Shown here one piece after another: positions 42,585-50,548 of a stretch of DNA of 64,000 nt. Numbering within the stretch: the stretch's first letter is position 1; each line of letters starts with the position of its first letter. The DNA comes from Rhodococcus oxybenzonivorans. Lineage in GTDB: Bacteria > Actinomycetota > Actinomycetes > Mycobacteriales > Mycobacteriaceae. The DNA lies in assembly GCF_003130705.1 (NCBI RefSeq), contig NZ_CP021354.1, forward strand, positions 5,456,001 to 5,520,000, given 5' to 3'. A model generated the notes under the pieces. It was not told where the DNA came from. It did no database searches and was given only the letters and a program-made list of their open reading frames with translations. Position numbers and translations under genes: made by a program.

Positions 42585-44099
42585 GTGCGGAAATCATATA
42601 GAGCGATCGCGGCGACGGTCCGCAGCAGGTGGCCGCTCTATATGGTCTCGATGCTCCTCGCCAATTTCATCGGTGCCATCCTGGTTTTCGCGTTCGTGCG
42701 ATATGGCGTGCCGATTCCCGAATCGCAGGCCATTATCGCCGACCGGGTGCGCAACGTTGCGATCTTCGGCGGGTATCTGGCCTTCGCCGCGGTGGTGAGT
42801 CTCACTGCGGCAGCGATGATGCTGCGGTCCGTCATCCGCTGGCAATTACGCGGCGGCCCGCCCACCCGCAGTGAACAGATGTCGGCGCTGCACGCACCGC
42901 TGCGGCAGGCGATCGTGCATCTGGTCCTGTGGATACTCGGCGGGATCATCTTCGTGCTGCTCACCATCACCGAGATGCCCGAACTGGCGGTCGCAGTGAT
43001 CGTCACCGTCTGCATGGCCGCGACCACCACGTTCGGCTTCACCTACATGCTCGGGGAACGCATTCTGCGCCCGGTGGCGGCGCGCGCCCTCAGCGAGGGG
43101 GAATTCGACCGGACCATGGCCCCCGGAGTCGGCACCCGCCTGGCGATGACGTGGGGCCTCGGCACGTTGATGCCCGTCATCGGCATCATCCTGCTCTGCG
43201 TCACACAGTTGACCACCGACCTCGTGTTCTCCCCCAACGCATTGGCCTGGGCGATCATGCTGCTGTCGATCATCGCGATCGCACAGGCCTTCGCACTGTC
43301 GATGCTGACCGCCAGCCAGATCTCCGACCCCATCAAACAGTTGCGGCGGGCCATCGAACGGGTTCAGCGCGGCGCCACCGACGTGCGGGTGGAGGTGTTC
43401 GACGGAAGCGAGATCGGACGGTTGCAGGTCGGGTTCAACCGCATGATGCGCGAATCGGACGAACGGCGGCTGCTGCGCGAACTGTTCGGTCAGCACGTCG
43501 GTGAGGACGTCGCGCGGCGGGCGCTGCAGTTCGGTACCGAACTCGGCGGCGAGACGAGGTTCGTGGCCGTTCTGTTCGTCGACATGGTCGGCTCCACCGG
43601 CGCCGCCGCGGAGCGTCCCCCGGGCGAGGTCGTGAACCTGCTCAACGAGTTCTTCCGCGTAGTCGTCGATGTGATCGACCGACACCATGGATTCGTCAAC
43701 AAGTTCATGGGTGACGCGGCTCTCGCAATCTTCGGCGCCCCGCTCGACCGCCCCGACGCCCCGACCGCCGCACTGGCGGCCGCGCGCGAGCTGAGGTTCG
43801 CGCTCCACGAGATCACCGGTCTCGACATCGGGATCGGCGTGTCCGCGGGCCTGGCCGTCGCCGGAAATATCGGTGCCGCAGAAAGGTTTGAGTACACCGT
43901 GATCGGTGACCCCGTCAACGAGGCGTCGCGCCTCACCGAGCTCGCCAAGCTTCATCCCAGCCGCGTCCTGGCGTCCACCAGCGCGCTGTACTTCGCCGAC
44001 GAGGAGGAGCAGGCGCACTGGGAGCTGGGCGAACAGGTGCAGTTACGTGGGCGTCGTCGCAACACCCATCTGGCTTGGCCGGAGGACTATCCGGAGTAA
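42585..44099 (+). CDS. Membrane adenylate/guanylate cyclase (class III) with HAMP domain
   Basis: 504 residues from GTG 42585. Six membrane helices lie in the N-terminal half. A HAMP linker follows (ISDPIKQLRRAIERVQRGATDVRVEV), then a class III cyclase domain. Catalytic residues appear intact: metal-binding Asp in VLFVDMVGST, Lys-Phe-Met-Gly-Asp in FVNKFMGDAALAIF (purine-specifying Lys, second metal Asp), and YTVIGDPVNEASRL with the transition-state Asn. It resembles mycobacterial Rv1318c-Rv1320c and Rv3645. The ATG at 42540 is in frame but sits only 6 bases from the AI-2E start codon, and the -10 at 42572-42577 makes 42585 the better start. Confidence 0.88.
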   Translation: MRKSYRAIAATVRSRWPLYMVSMLLANFIGAILVFAFVRYGVPIPESQAIIADRVRNVAIFGGYLAFAAVVSLTAAAMMLRSVIRWQLRGGPPTRSEQMSALHAPLRQAIVHLVLWILGGIIFVLLTITEMPELAVAVIVTVCMAATTTFGFTYMLGERILRPVAARALSEGEFDRTMAPGVGTRLAMTWGLGTLMPVIGIILLCVTQLTTDLVFSPNALAWAIMLLSIIAIAQAFALSMLTASQISDPIKQLRRAIERVQRGATDVRVEVFDGSEIGRLQVGFNRMMRESDERRLLRELFGQHVGEDVARRALQFGTELGGETRFVAVLFVDMVGSTGAAAERPPGEVVNLLNEFFRVVVDVIDRHHGFVNKFMGDAALAIFGAPLDRPDAPTAALAAARELRFALHEITGLDIGIGVSAGLAVAGNIGAAERFEYTVIGDPVNEASRLTELAKLHPSRVLASTSALYFADEEEQAHWELGEQVQLRGRRRNTHLAWPEDYPE

Positions 44100-44115
44100 T
44101 CCGCTACCCGTTGGT

Positions 44116-44121
44116 TACGCT
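44116..44121 (+). promoter_or_regulatory. Possible -10 for a leaderless YbhN-like transcript
   Basis: TACGCT followed by six bases and GTG 44128. The identical TACGCT-N6-GTG arrangement occurs at 46024-46038. Confidence 0.45.
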
Positions 44122-44127
44122 TGGGAT

Positions 44128-45249
44128 GTGGCCCTGCCTCGTTCCGACCCGCCCACTGCCGAGCCACCTCGGCAGCGAAGTCGATTCTGGTGGATCAAGT
44201 GGCTGCTCGGGGCCGGGCTGCTCACCCTCCTGACCATCGAGGGCATATACCTGTGGCCGACCCTCAGCGATTCGTGGAAAGCACTCACCGAGATCCATTG
44301 GGGATGGGTTGCAGCCTGCATCGCGGCGCAGGCGGTGTCGCTGAGCGGCTACGGCGCCGTCCAGCAGCGGTTACTGCGAGCCGGAGGCGTCGTCGTCTCC
44401 CAGTTGAAGTCCGTGTCCGTCATCTACGCGAGCACTGCGATGGCCGTCAGCCTGCCGGCAGGCCAGGTCTTCTCCACCGCGTTCACCTACAAGCAGACCC
44501 GCAAGTGGGGCGCGACGCCTGTCGTCGCATCGTGGCAGCTCGCGATCTCCGGGGTGATCGCCGCAGGCAGCCTCGCGTTTCTCGGCGTGGCCGGCGCGTT
44601 CGCCGTCGGAACCAGAGTCAGCCCCATCACCCTGGTGTTGTCACTGATAGCCGCATTCGCCCTGTTCTACGGCTTGCGATACATATCCCGTAACCCCGAC
44701 TGCATCGAGTCGACGGGACATCGGGTTCTCACTCGGTACAACAGGTTCCGTAAGAACCCTCCGGAAACCGGTGTCGAGCGATGGAAGGAGATCCTCAGCC
44801 AGCTCGATTCGGTGGAGTTGGGCCGGCGCGATTCCCTCGCCGCCTTCGGGTGGTCGGCGGTGCACCGCCTCGCCGATGTGGCCTGTCTCGGGTTCGCCTG
44901 CTGGGCCGTCGGCGCCGAACCCTCGTTCGCCGGCTTGCTCATCGCGTTCGCTGCCGCCAAGGCGGTTGCCAGTATTCCGCTGGCGCCGGGAGGACTCGGG
45001 TTCGTCGATGGCACCTTGATTGCCACCCTGACGGCGGCGGGAACGACGGCGTCGCAGGCGCTTGCAGCCGTCTTCGTCTACCGCGTGGTCAGTTACATTC
45101 TCGTGGCCCTGATCGGGTGGATCGTCTTCCTCATTCTCTTCCGCCACAATCAGCATGAGGACCTAGAGATGGACCTCGAGTTCGAGCGCCGGGAGCAGCC
45201 GGGGGCGAGACACACCCCGCACAGCACCGGCGAAGCCGACACTGCCTAG
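44128..45249 (+). CDS. YbhN/UPF0104 flippase-like membrane protein
   Basis: 373 residues with about eight membrane helices, beginning IKWLLGAGLLTLLTIEGIYLWPTL. SLPAGQVFSTAFTYKQTRKWG and ASIPLAPGGLGFVDGTLIATL match the lysylphosphatidylglycerol synthase TM region/YbhN family. Members move or modify phospholipids or glycolipids. GTG 44128 is chosen because the upstream in-frame stretch overlaps the cyclase and is unconserved. No ribosome site precedes it; a -10-like TACGCT suggests a leaderless mRNA. Ends 3 bases into the convergent MerR-like gene. Confidence 0.8.
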   Translation: MALPRSDPPTAEPPRQRSRFWWIKWLLGAGLLTLLTIEGIYLWPTLSDSWKALTEIHWGWVAACIAAQAVSLSGYGAVQQRLLRAGGVVVSQLKSVSVIYASTAMAVSLPAGQVFSTAFTYKQTRKWGATPVVASWQLAISGVIAAGSLAFLGVAGAFAVGTRVSPITLVLSLIAAFALFYGLRYISRNPDCIESTGHRVLTRYNRFRKNPPETGVERWKEILSQLDSVELGRRDSLAAFGWSAVHRLADVACLGFACWAVGAEPSFAGLLIAFAAAKAVASIPLAPGGLGFVDGTLIATLTAAGTTASQALAAVFVYRVVSYILVALIGWIVFLILFRHNQHEDLEMDLEFERREQPGARHTPHSTGEADTA

Positions 45250-45548
45250 CTGCTGGTATTTTCGCGCCGAGCCTCGGCGAGCTGGTCTTCGAGCGAGATG
45301 ATGCGGCAGGCCGCTTCGACTGCCGTGCCGGTGTCGACGAGCTCCCGGACGCGGGCGGCAAGCCGGAGCTGACGCCGCGAATAGCGGCGATGTCCGCCCT
45401 CCGAGCGGTACGCCACCAGCAACCCCATGTCGTCGAGACTCCGAAGAAACGCTGCGGTGACACCGAGAAGATCGGCGGCGCGCCCCATGGTGTATGCGGG
45501 GTAGTCGTCGTTGTCGAGTTCATTGGTGGTGCCGGTGGAGTTATCCAC
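45246..45548 (-). CDS. MerR-type DNA-binding protein (small)
   Basis: 100 residues from GTG 45548 (the frame is open to GTG 45647, 133 aa). The winged-helix MerR domain is YTMGRAADLLGVTAAFLRSLDDMGLLVAYRSEGGHRRYSRRQLRLAARVRELVDTG, followed by a short helix that could dimerise. There is no effector domain, so it would act alone or respond by folding. The 45548 start is preferred because the upstream extension is encoded by a 30-bp perfect palindrome (45583-45612) that looks like a leader hairpin. The two ends of the region differ in codon quality. Target genes unknown. Confidence 0.72.
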   Translation of the reverse strand: MDNSTGTTNELDNDDYPAYTMGRAADLLGVTAAFLRSLDDMGLLVAYRSEGGHRRYSRRQLRLAARVRELVDTGTAVEAACRIISLEDQLAEARRENTSS

Positions 45549-45582
45549 AGTTCCTGCGTCAAGCCCTTCGTTGCGTCGTAAG

Positions 45583-45612
45583 GGACCCCGGCGCGAGCTC
45601 GCGCCGGGGTCC
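45583..45612. other. 30-bp perfect GC palindrome upstream of the MerR-like gene
   Basis: The right half begins CTCGCGCCGGGGTCC, the exact reverse complement of the left half. Placed 35 bases before the preferred MerR start, it would form a strong hairpin in that mRNA's leader, where it could act as attenuator or terminator, or in the opposite direction terminate the YbhN-like transcript. Confidence 0.6.
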
Positions 45613-45692
45613 GAAGGGGTTATAGCTGCACCGGCCGCGGCCGGCACAAGGACAAGACATTCATTGCATACGGATCCTGATGATGGATACGC

Positions 45693-45806
45693 AACACCCG
45701 CCTCTCACCTCGACTTCTTGTGAACAGCGTGAGTAGCTGACCTTCTCCTTCTCACGCCGGGTGTTCGGGGGGCGGAGCCACCTCTTCGTCATTCCGGCTC
45801 CGCCCC
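45693..45806. other. Structured non-coding region between the MerR-like and DUF3054 genes
   Basis: Gene-free stretch of about 390 bases (45649-46035) with nested inverted repeats. AACACCCG (45693-45700) pairs with CGGGTGTT (45758-45765). Inside are TCAC/GTGA (45705-45708 / 45720-45723) and GCGTGAG/CTCACGC (45727-45733 / 45751-45757), giving a three-way-junction fold of about 73 bases. GGGGCGGAGCC/GGCTCCGCCCC (45769-45779 / 45796-45806) forms a following hairpin. It could be a small RNA or leader of the MerR-like gene (minus strand). A short ORF of 43 codons overlaps it but has no family I recognise. Confidence 0.45.
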
Positions 45807-46023
45807 GTGCCTTCGTCTTTCCTCGGCAGCCCGTCGGCCACCCCGCTAATTGATTCCCTCTGTTGACGATCAATACTTTAGAACCGTCGCTACCAAAAGT
45901 CTACAGTCTCGGCTGGAGATTTTGAGGAGATGGTCAACACGGTCCACGTCGCCCCGGATGCTGCGCCTCCGCTACGAGAGAACAAGAGTCGGCCGTGCAC
46001 GTGGGTCGCATGTGCCGCCGCAT

Positions 46024-46029
46024 TACGCT
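46024..46029 (+). promoter_or_regulatory. Possible -10 for a leaderless DUF3054 transcript
   Basis: TACGCT with six bases to GTG 46036, the same layout as before the YbhN-like gene. Confidence 0.45.
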
Positions 46030-46035
46030 GACCGG

Positions 46036-46413
46036 GTGAAGAAGTTCCTTCCCGCACTGGTCGTCGATGTCGTGCTCGTGGTCGTCTTCTGCGCAATCGG
46101 CCGCCGGAGCCACGACGAAGCCACCGCGCTGACGGGACTCGCCATCACGGCGTGGCCCTTCCTCAGCGGCCTCGCCGTCGGCTGGGTCGCGACCGTAGCG
46201 CTGTACCGCGACAAGTTCGACGCCGCGTTGATCGTGCCGACGGGGCTGCTGGTGTGGTTCTCGACACTGGTGGTCGGCATGCTGCTCCGCGTTGTCAGTG
46301 GTCAGGGCACGGCCTTCAGTTTCATCCTGGTGGCGGGCACTGTTCTGGCGGTGTTCCTTCTCGGCTGGCGTGCGGTCGCGAGAGCCGTCACGAAGGTACG
46401 CACCCCCAGCTGA
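46036..46413 (+). CDS. DUF3054 membrane protein
   Basis: 125 residues, four membrane helices: FLPALVVDVVLVVVFCAIGRRSHDE, then AWPFLSGLAVGWVATVALY, LIVPTGLLVWFSTLVVGMLL and FSFILVAGTVLAVFLLGW. Length and R-S-H-D-E after helix 1 fit DUF3054 of actinobacteria. Function unknown. GTG 46036 is used rather than the longer frame from 45850, which begins inside non-coding DNA. Confidence 0.78.
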   Translation: MKKFLPALVVDVVLVVVFCAIGRRSHDEATALTGLAITAWPFLSGLAVGWVATVALYRDKFDAALIVPTGLLVWFSTLVVGMLLRVVSGQGTAFSFILVAGTVLAVFLLGWRAVARAVTKVRTPS

Positions 46414-46473
46414 TCGGCAGCGAATCCGCCGCGTCGCCGCCCGAACCGACGTGCGAAGTGGGACAGTCGTTGC

Positions 46474-47946
46474 ATGAGTGACACCGTCGATCCGCGGCAG
46501 GACGAAAAGCGAGCCGACACCGGTTTCTTCGGCCAGCCGTTCGCCCTCGCGAACCTGTTCGGCGTGGAAATGTGGGAGAGGTTCTCGTTCTACGGGATGC
46601 AGGGCATCCTGATCTATTACCTCTACTATTCGGCAGCCGACGGCGGGCTCGGAATCTCCGAGGCCTCGGCCACCAGCATCGTCGGCGCCTACGGCGGCAC
46701 GGTGTATCTCTCGACGATCCTCGGGGCGTGGATCGCCGACCGGCTCCTCGGTTCCGAGCGCACCCTGTTCTACAGCGCGGTACTCGTCATGCTCGGGCAC
46801 ATCGCACTGGCCGTCTTCCCGGGCCTGTGGGGTGTGGGGGTCGGACTCGTGTGTGTGGCCTTCGGCAGTGGCGGTCTGAAGGCGAACGCGACCTCGCTGG
46901 TCGGCGACCTCTACGACGAGCACGACGAGCGCCGCGACGCCGGATTTTCCATCTTCTACATGGGTATCAACCTCGGCGCTCTCGTCGGTCCCCTGCTGAC
47001 CGGCTGGGCGCAGGACACCATGGGCTTCCACGCCGGTTTCGCCCTCGCCGCCGTCGGTATGGCGTTCGGTCTGGTTCAGTACACGCTGGGCCGCAAGCAT
47101 CTGCGCGGCATCGGTGCGACCGCCCCCAACCCGCTGCCGTCGGACCAGCGCACCAAGTGGATCGCCATCGCCGCCGCAGCAGTGATCGTGATCGCCGCGG
47201 CGTGCCTGACCGGTCTGGTCACCACGAGCAACATGTCGGATGTCGTCGTGGCGCTCACAGTCGTCGCGGCCATCGGCTACTTCGCCATCATCCTGTCGAG
47301 TCGCCGCATCACCGCGATCGAGCGGAGCCGGGTCTACGCATTCATTCCGATGTTCATCGCGAGTGCCGTCTTCTGGTCGCTGTTCCAGCAGCAGTTCACC
47401 ACCGTCGCGGTCTACTCCGACAAGCGACTCGACCGCAACCTGTTCGGATGGGACTTCCCGCCCTCCTGGGTGCAATCGATCAACCCGGTCTTCATCATCA
47501 TTTTCGCGGGCGTGTTCGCCGCCGCATGGACGAAGCTCGGGCCACGCCAGCCGTCCTCCCCCGTCAAGTTCGCGATGGGCACGATGATCATGGGGCTGGC
47601 GTTCCTGGCGTTCATTCCGATGTCCGGTGGTGGCGCCAACAGCGCTCCACTCCTCGGCCTGTGCGGCATTCTCCTGCTGTTCACCTTCGCGGAACTGCTC
47701 CTGTCGCCGGTAGGGTTGTCGCTGTCGACCAAGCTCGCCCCGGAGGCTTTCCACACGCAGATGGTTGCCCTATTCTTCCTGTCCGTGGCGCTGGGTACTG
47801 CGATGGCGGGCACGTTGGCCGGTTTCTACAACGAGAACAACGAGGTCCCCTACTTCACCGCTATCGGCCTCGGGTCCATCGCGGTGGGCGTGCTGCTGGC
47901 GGTCGGCTCACCGTGGATCAAGCGTCTGATGAAGGGAGTGCACTGA
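46474..47946 (+). CDS. Proton-dependent oligopeptide (POT/PTR2) transporter
   Basis: 490 residues, 12-14 helices. PTR2 signatures: EMWERFSFYGMQGILIYYLYY (the ExxERFxYYG motif), AFGSGGLKANATSLVGDLYDEHDERRDAGFSIFYMGINLGAL, and SLSTKLAPEAFHTQMVALFFLSVALG. It imports di- and tripeptides with protons across the cytoplasmic membrane. Stands alone; convergent with the TauE/SafE gene 20 bp beyond. Confidence 0.9.
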   Translation: MSDTVDPRQDEKRADTGFFGQPFALANLFGVEMWERFSFYGMQGILIYYLYYSAADGGLGISEASATSIVGAYGGTVYLSTILGAWIADRLLGSERTLFYSAVLVMLGHIALAVFPGLWGVGVGLVCVAFGSGGLKANATSLVGDLYDEHDERRDAGFSIFYMGINLGALVGPLLTGWAQDTMGFHAGFALAAVGMAFGLVQYTLGRKHLRGIGATAPNPLPSDQRTKWIAIAAAAVIVIAAACLTGLVTTSNMSDVVVALTVVAAIGYFAIILSSRRITAIERSRVYAFIPMFIASAVFWSLFQQQFTTVAVYSDKRLDRNLFGWDFPPSWVQSINPVFIIIFAGVFAAAWTKLGPRQPSSPVKFAMGTMIMGLAFLAFIPMSGGGANSAPLLGLCGILLLFTFAELLLSPVGLSLSTKLAPEAFHTQMVALFFLSVALGTAMAGTLAGFYNENNEVPYFTAIGLGSIAVGVLLAVGSPWIKRLMKGVH

Positions 47947-47966
47947 CCCGGTTCGTGGTCGTCCGC

Positions 47967-48704
47967 TTACCGCATCCACAGCCACCCGGCGAGGCCGAAC
48001 CCTGCCACCGCGATCACGACACGGAGTATCGACGGCGGAATCCGCTTGACCACCGGCGGACCGCACCAACCGCCGGCAAGGGCACCGATCGCCATCGCCG
48101 CCGCGGCGCCCCAGTGAACGGGTCCGAACACCGCGAAGCCGAGAGCCGCCACGAGATTCGCGATACCCAAAAGGAAGCTCTTCAGGATGGTGGCGCGCCA
48201 GATCGTCTCGGACGTGAGGATCAATGCGCTCGCCAGGAAGATCACGCCGGCTCCTGCGCCGAAATAGCCGCCGTAGATTGCGACGACGAACAGGGACAGC
48301 ATGTAGGTACGGGGCAGGTCGCGCTCCCCGGCGAACGCGCGGATCCGCGGCTGCAGGAGCAGGGCAAGCGCGGCGAACGCCACCATGAACGGCACCACGG
48401 CCTCGAAGGAACCCTCGGGGGCGCCCAGGAGGATCGCGGCCCCGACTATTCCACCGGCAGCGGACGCCAGCACCCAGCGCCACAACTTCGGGCCCGTGTC
48501 CGCCACCTCGCGCGTCGAGTTGGAGAGCGCACCGACGCCGACGGCCACCATCGCAACGGTGTTGGTGACGTTCGCGGTGACAGGCGGCAGTCCCGCTGCG
48601 AGTAAGGCCGGGTACGACACGATGGAGGCCAGTCCGGTGACGAAGCCGACCAGTCCCGCGAAGAACCCCGCGACGATGAGTAGACCGATATCGAGCAGGG
48701 GCAC
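47967..48704 (-). CDS. TauE/SafE family anion permease
   Basis: 245 residues, about seven to eight helices. The two halves each begin with the family pattern: GLLIVAGFFAGLVGFVTGLASIVSYPAL and VVAIYGGYFGAGAGVIFLASALI. Family members export sulfite, sulfoacetate or related anions. GTG 48704 is the start; TAAGTT 8 bases before it (48713-48718 on the plus strand) could be a -10 for a leaderless mRNA. Substrate not determinable from context. Confidence 0.83.
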   Translation of the reverse strand: MPLLDIGLLIVAGFFAGLVGFVTGLASIVSYPALLAAGLPPVTANVTNTVAMVAVGVGALSNSTREVADTGPKLWRWVLASAAGGIVGAAILLGAPEGSFEAVVPFMVAFAALALLLQPRIRAFAGERDLPRTYMLSLFVVAIYGGYFGAGAGVIFLASALILTSETIWRATILKSFLLGIANLVAALGFAVFGPVHWGAAAAMAIGALAGGWCGPPVVKRIPPSILRVVIAVAGFGLAGWLWMR

Positions 48705-48771
48705 AGGTGAAAAACTTACCCTTGCGTACTGACCCCTTCAGCGCTGCCGCACGACGCCGGTGGGCGCAGGG

Positions 48772-50481
48772 TCAGCTCGCCGGCTTGGCCATCTCCCGGA
48801 ACAGCATGTCGGTCATCTTCACGGCGCGGTCGCCACCGTCCGCGTCGGCAACGAGCACCGCGAAGGCGAGGTCTCCGCGGGATCCGTAGAACCAGCGGTC
48901 ATCGCCACTGGCCCCGTTCATGCCGATGAGGTCGGGGTAGCCGTTCAGCAAGGAAGCGCCGCCGCGCACCACGTTGTCCCGCATCATTGCGCGCAGCTGA
49001 TCGGTGACGTTCGCGGGAAGCGGCTGAGCCGCCACCTCGCTGGTCCCCGGCTGACCCTGCACGATCATCGGTGCGGGCGCACTGCCCCGGGCGATCGACG
49101 CCGCCACCATTGCCATTCCGAACGGTGTCACGGCGGGCAGGTCCTCGTTCTTGCGGTTCATCACCTGGTTCATTCCCGACTGGTCGGCAGTGAACACCGC
49201 GGTCTGGTGGTCGAGCCCCGGAACGTTGTAGTTCATCCCGAGTCCGAATTGGTTCCCTGCCTTCGCGATGTCCTCCATCGACAGCGACGACGGGTCGACA
49301 CCCTTCTGCAGTCCGGCGGCCTTCTTGATCAGGTCGAGGTTCGACCCGGCCGGGTAGAGACCTTGGAAGGTGATCGGCCCCTGCTCCATCGCTTGGTTGT
49401 TCTGCGCGGCGGCGAGAACGGCCCCGGTGGACGGCTGGATCGCGATGATCGAGGCCGGGGTGCCCACACTGACCACCGCTTCTTCAGCAGCCAACTGCAG
49501 CCGCGAATCCATGGTGGCGACGATGTCGGGTCCGGGTGGGCCCTGGAATCCCGCCTGCGGGATCAGCGTGCCGTTCGGATCGACGAGGTGGACGGCCCAG
49601 CCGGCGGTGGCGTCACGGTTGGCTTGCCACACCTTCCGCAGCGGGTCGAGCAGCGGAGTGGTGATGCGGCGATCCGCAGTGATCAGTTTCGGTGTCTTGA
49701 TAACCACGACCCCGGGGATGTTCAAGTCCTCCTCGAGGTACAGGTAGTCCTGATCGCGCAGGAGGACTGCGGTGACTTGCTCTCCCGGTTTCTGGGCGAG
49801 GTCGGCCATCATCGTGTCTGCCGTCACCAGCGGAGCCACCGGTTCGAGGACTTCGGCCAGGCGGCGGGTGGTCACGACAGGATCCGGCATCGTGGCCGGA
49901 TCCAAGGTGATCGCATTGATGGTCTGCTCGTTCATCAGCAGCGCACCGGCGGCGTCGAAAATCCTGGGCGGAGCGGCGTCCGTCCGGTCGTATCGGACGC
50001 TACGCCCGTTACCGAGGTCGGGCGCGAGGATCGACGGATCCCACGAGATGCGCCAGCCCACCGACAGGTGCCGCACGCCGCCCTGCACCTGATAGCTCCA
50101 GTCCTTGCCCTCACCGAAGTTCCACGCGGCACCGACGGTGAAGAACCCGGAGTCGGAACCGAGGTCCATGAACTGGGTGAGGTCGAACTGGGCGTCCTCG
50201 GGTTTCAAGCCGTCGAACATCTGCTGAATCGCCGACTCTGCGGCGTTGGGATACGAGGTGTGTGCGGCAGCGGCAGCGGCATCGCGCTCGTTCAGCGCTT
50301 CGACGAAGGAGGCGACGACCGACTTGGCGTCGGCCTCCTCTGTCGACATCACGCAGGACGCCAGAACGACCGCTGATATCACAGCCGTTATGAGGGCGAT
50401 CACGTATTTGTTGCGGCGTCCAAGCGATCGTCCATTCCCCATGTCCACCATCTTGCTTTCAGTCACATGCGTAACAAGCAC
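48772..50481 (-). CDS. Degenerate penicillin-binding lipoprotein (transpeptidase-like pseudoenzyme)
   Basis: 569 residues with the same architecture as its neighbour: lipobox VVLASC (Cys43 from this start), NTF2-like MecA_N domain (about 50-150), dimerisation part (150-300) and transpeptidase domain (300-569). The active site is lost. Where the neighbour has STFK it has SNLD (380-383), so the catalytic Lys is Asp. About 47 residues containing the SxN motif are missing between KKAAGLQKG and KAGNQFGLG. KTG has become MNG (521-523). Otherwise the domain is well preserved (TPFGMAMVAASIARGSAPAPMIV), with no frameshift, so it is probably a selected non-catalytic partner or regulator. Start could be an ATG 10 or 13 codons inside. 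Confidence 0.83.
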   Translation of the reverse strand: MLVTHVTESKMVDMGNGRSLGRRNKYVIALITAVISAVVLASCVMSTEEADAKSVVASFVEALNERDAAAAAAHTSYPNAAESAIQQMFDGLKPEDAQFDLTQFMDLGSDSGFFTVGAAWNFGEGKDWSYQVQGGVRHLSVGWRISWDPSILAPDLGNGRSVRYDRTDAAPPRIFDAAGALLMNEQTINAITLDPATMPDPVVTTRRLAEVLEPVAPLVTADTMMADLAQKPGEQVTAVLLRDQDYLYLEEDLNIPGVVVIKTPKLITADRRITTPLLDPLRKVWQANRDATAGWAVHLVDPNGTLIPQAGFQGPPGPDIVATMDSRLQLAAEEAVVSVGTPASIIAIQPSTGAVLAAAQNNQAMEQGPITFQGLYPAGSNLDLIKKAAGLQKGVDPSSLSMEDIAKAGNQFGLGMNYNVPGLDHQTAVFTADQSGMNQVMNRKNEDLPAVTPFGMAMVAASIARGSAPAPMIVQGQPGTSEVAAQPLPANVTDQLRAMMRDNVVRGGASLLNGYPDLIGMNGASGDDRWFYGSRGDLAFAVLVADADGGDRAVKMTDMLFREMAKPAS

Positions 50482-50548
50482 AACTTGCCTACGAAGGAGT
50501 TACGGTTGAGCCACAACTTATCTCGTCGAGCACGACCCGCGAACCGGT

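Noticed and set aside
45661..45873. 70-codon minus-strand ORF with a Cys pair near its end
   Set aside because: It overlaps the inverted-repeat region, has no ribosome site and no family resemblance; kept only as a remark in the structured-region entry.
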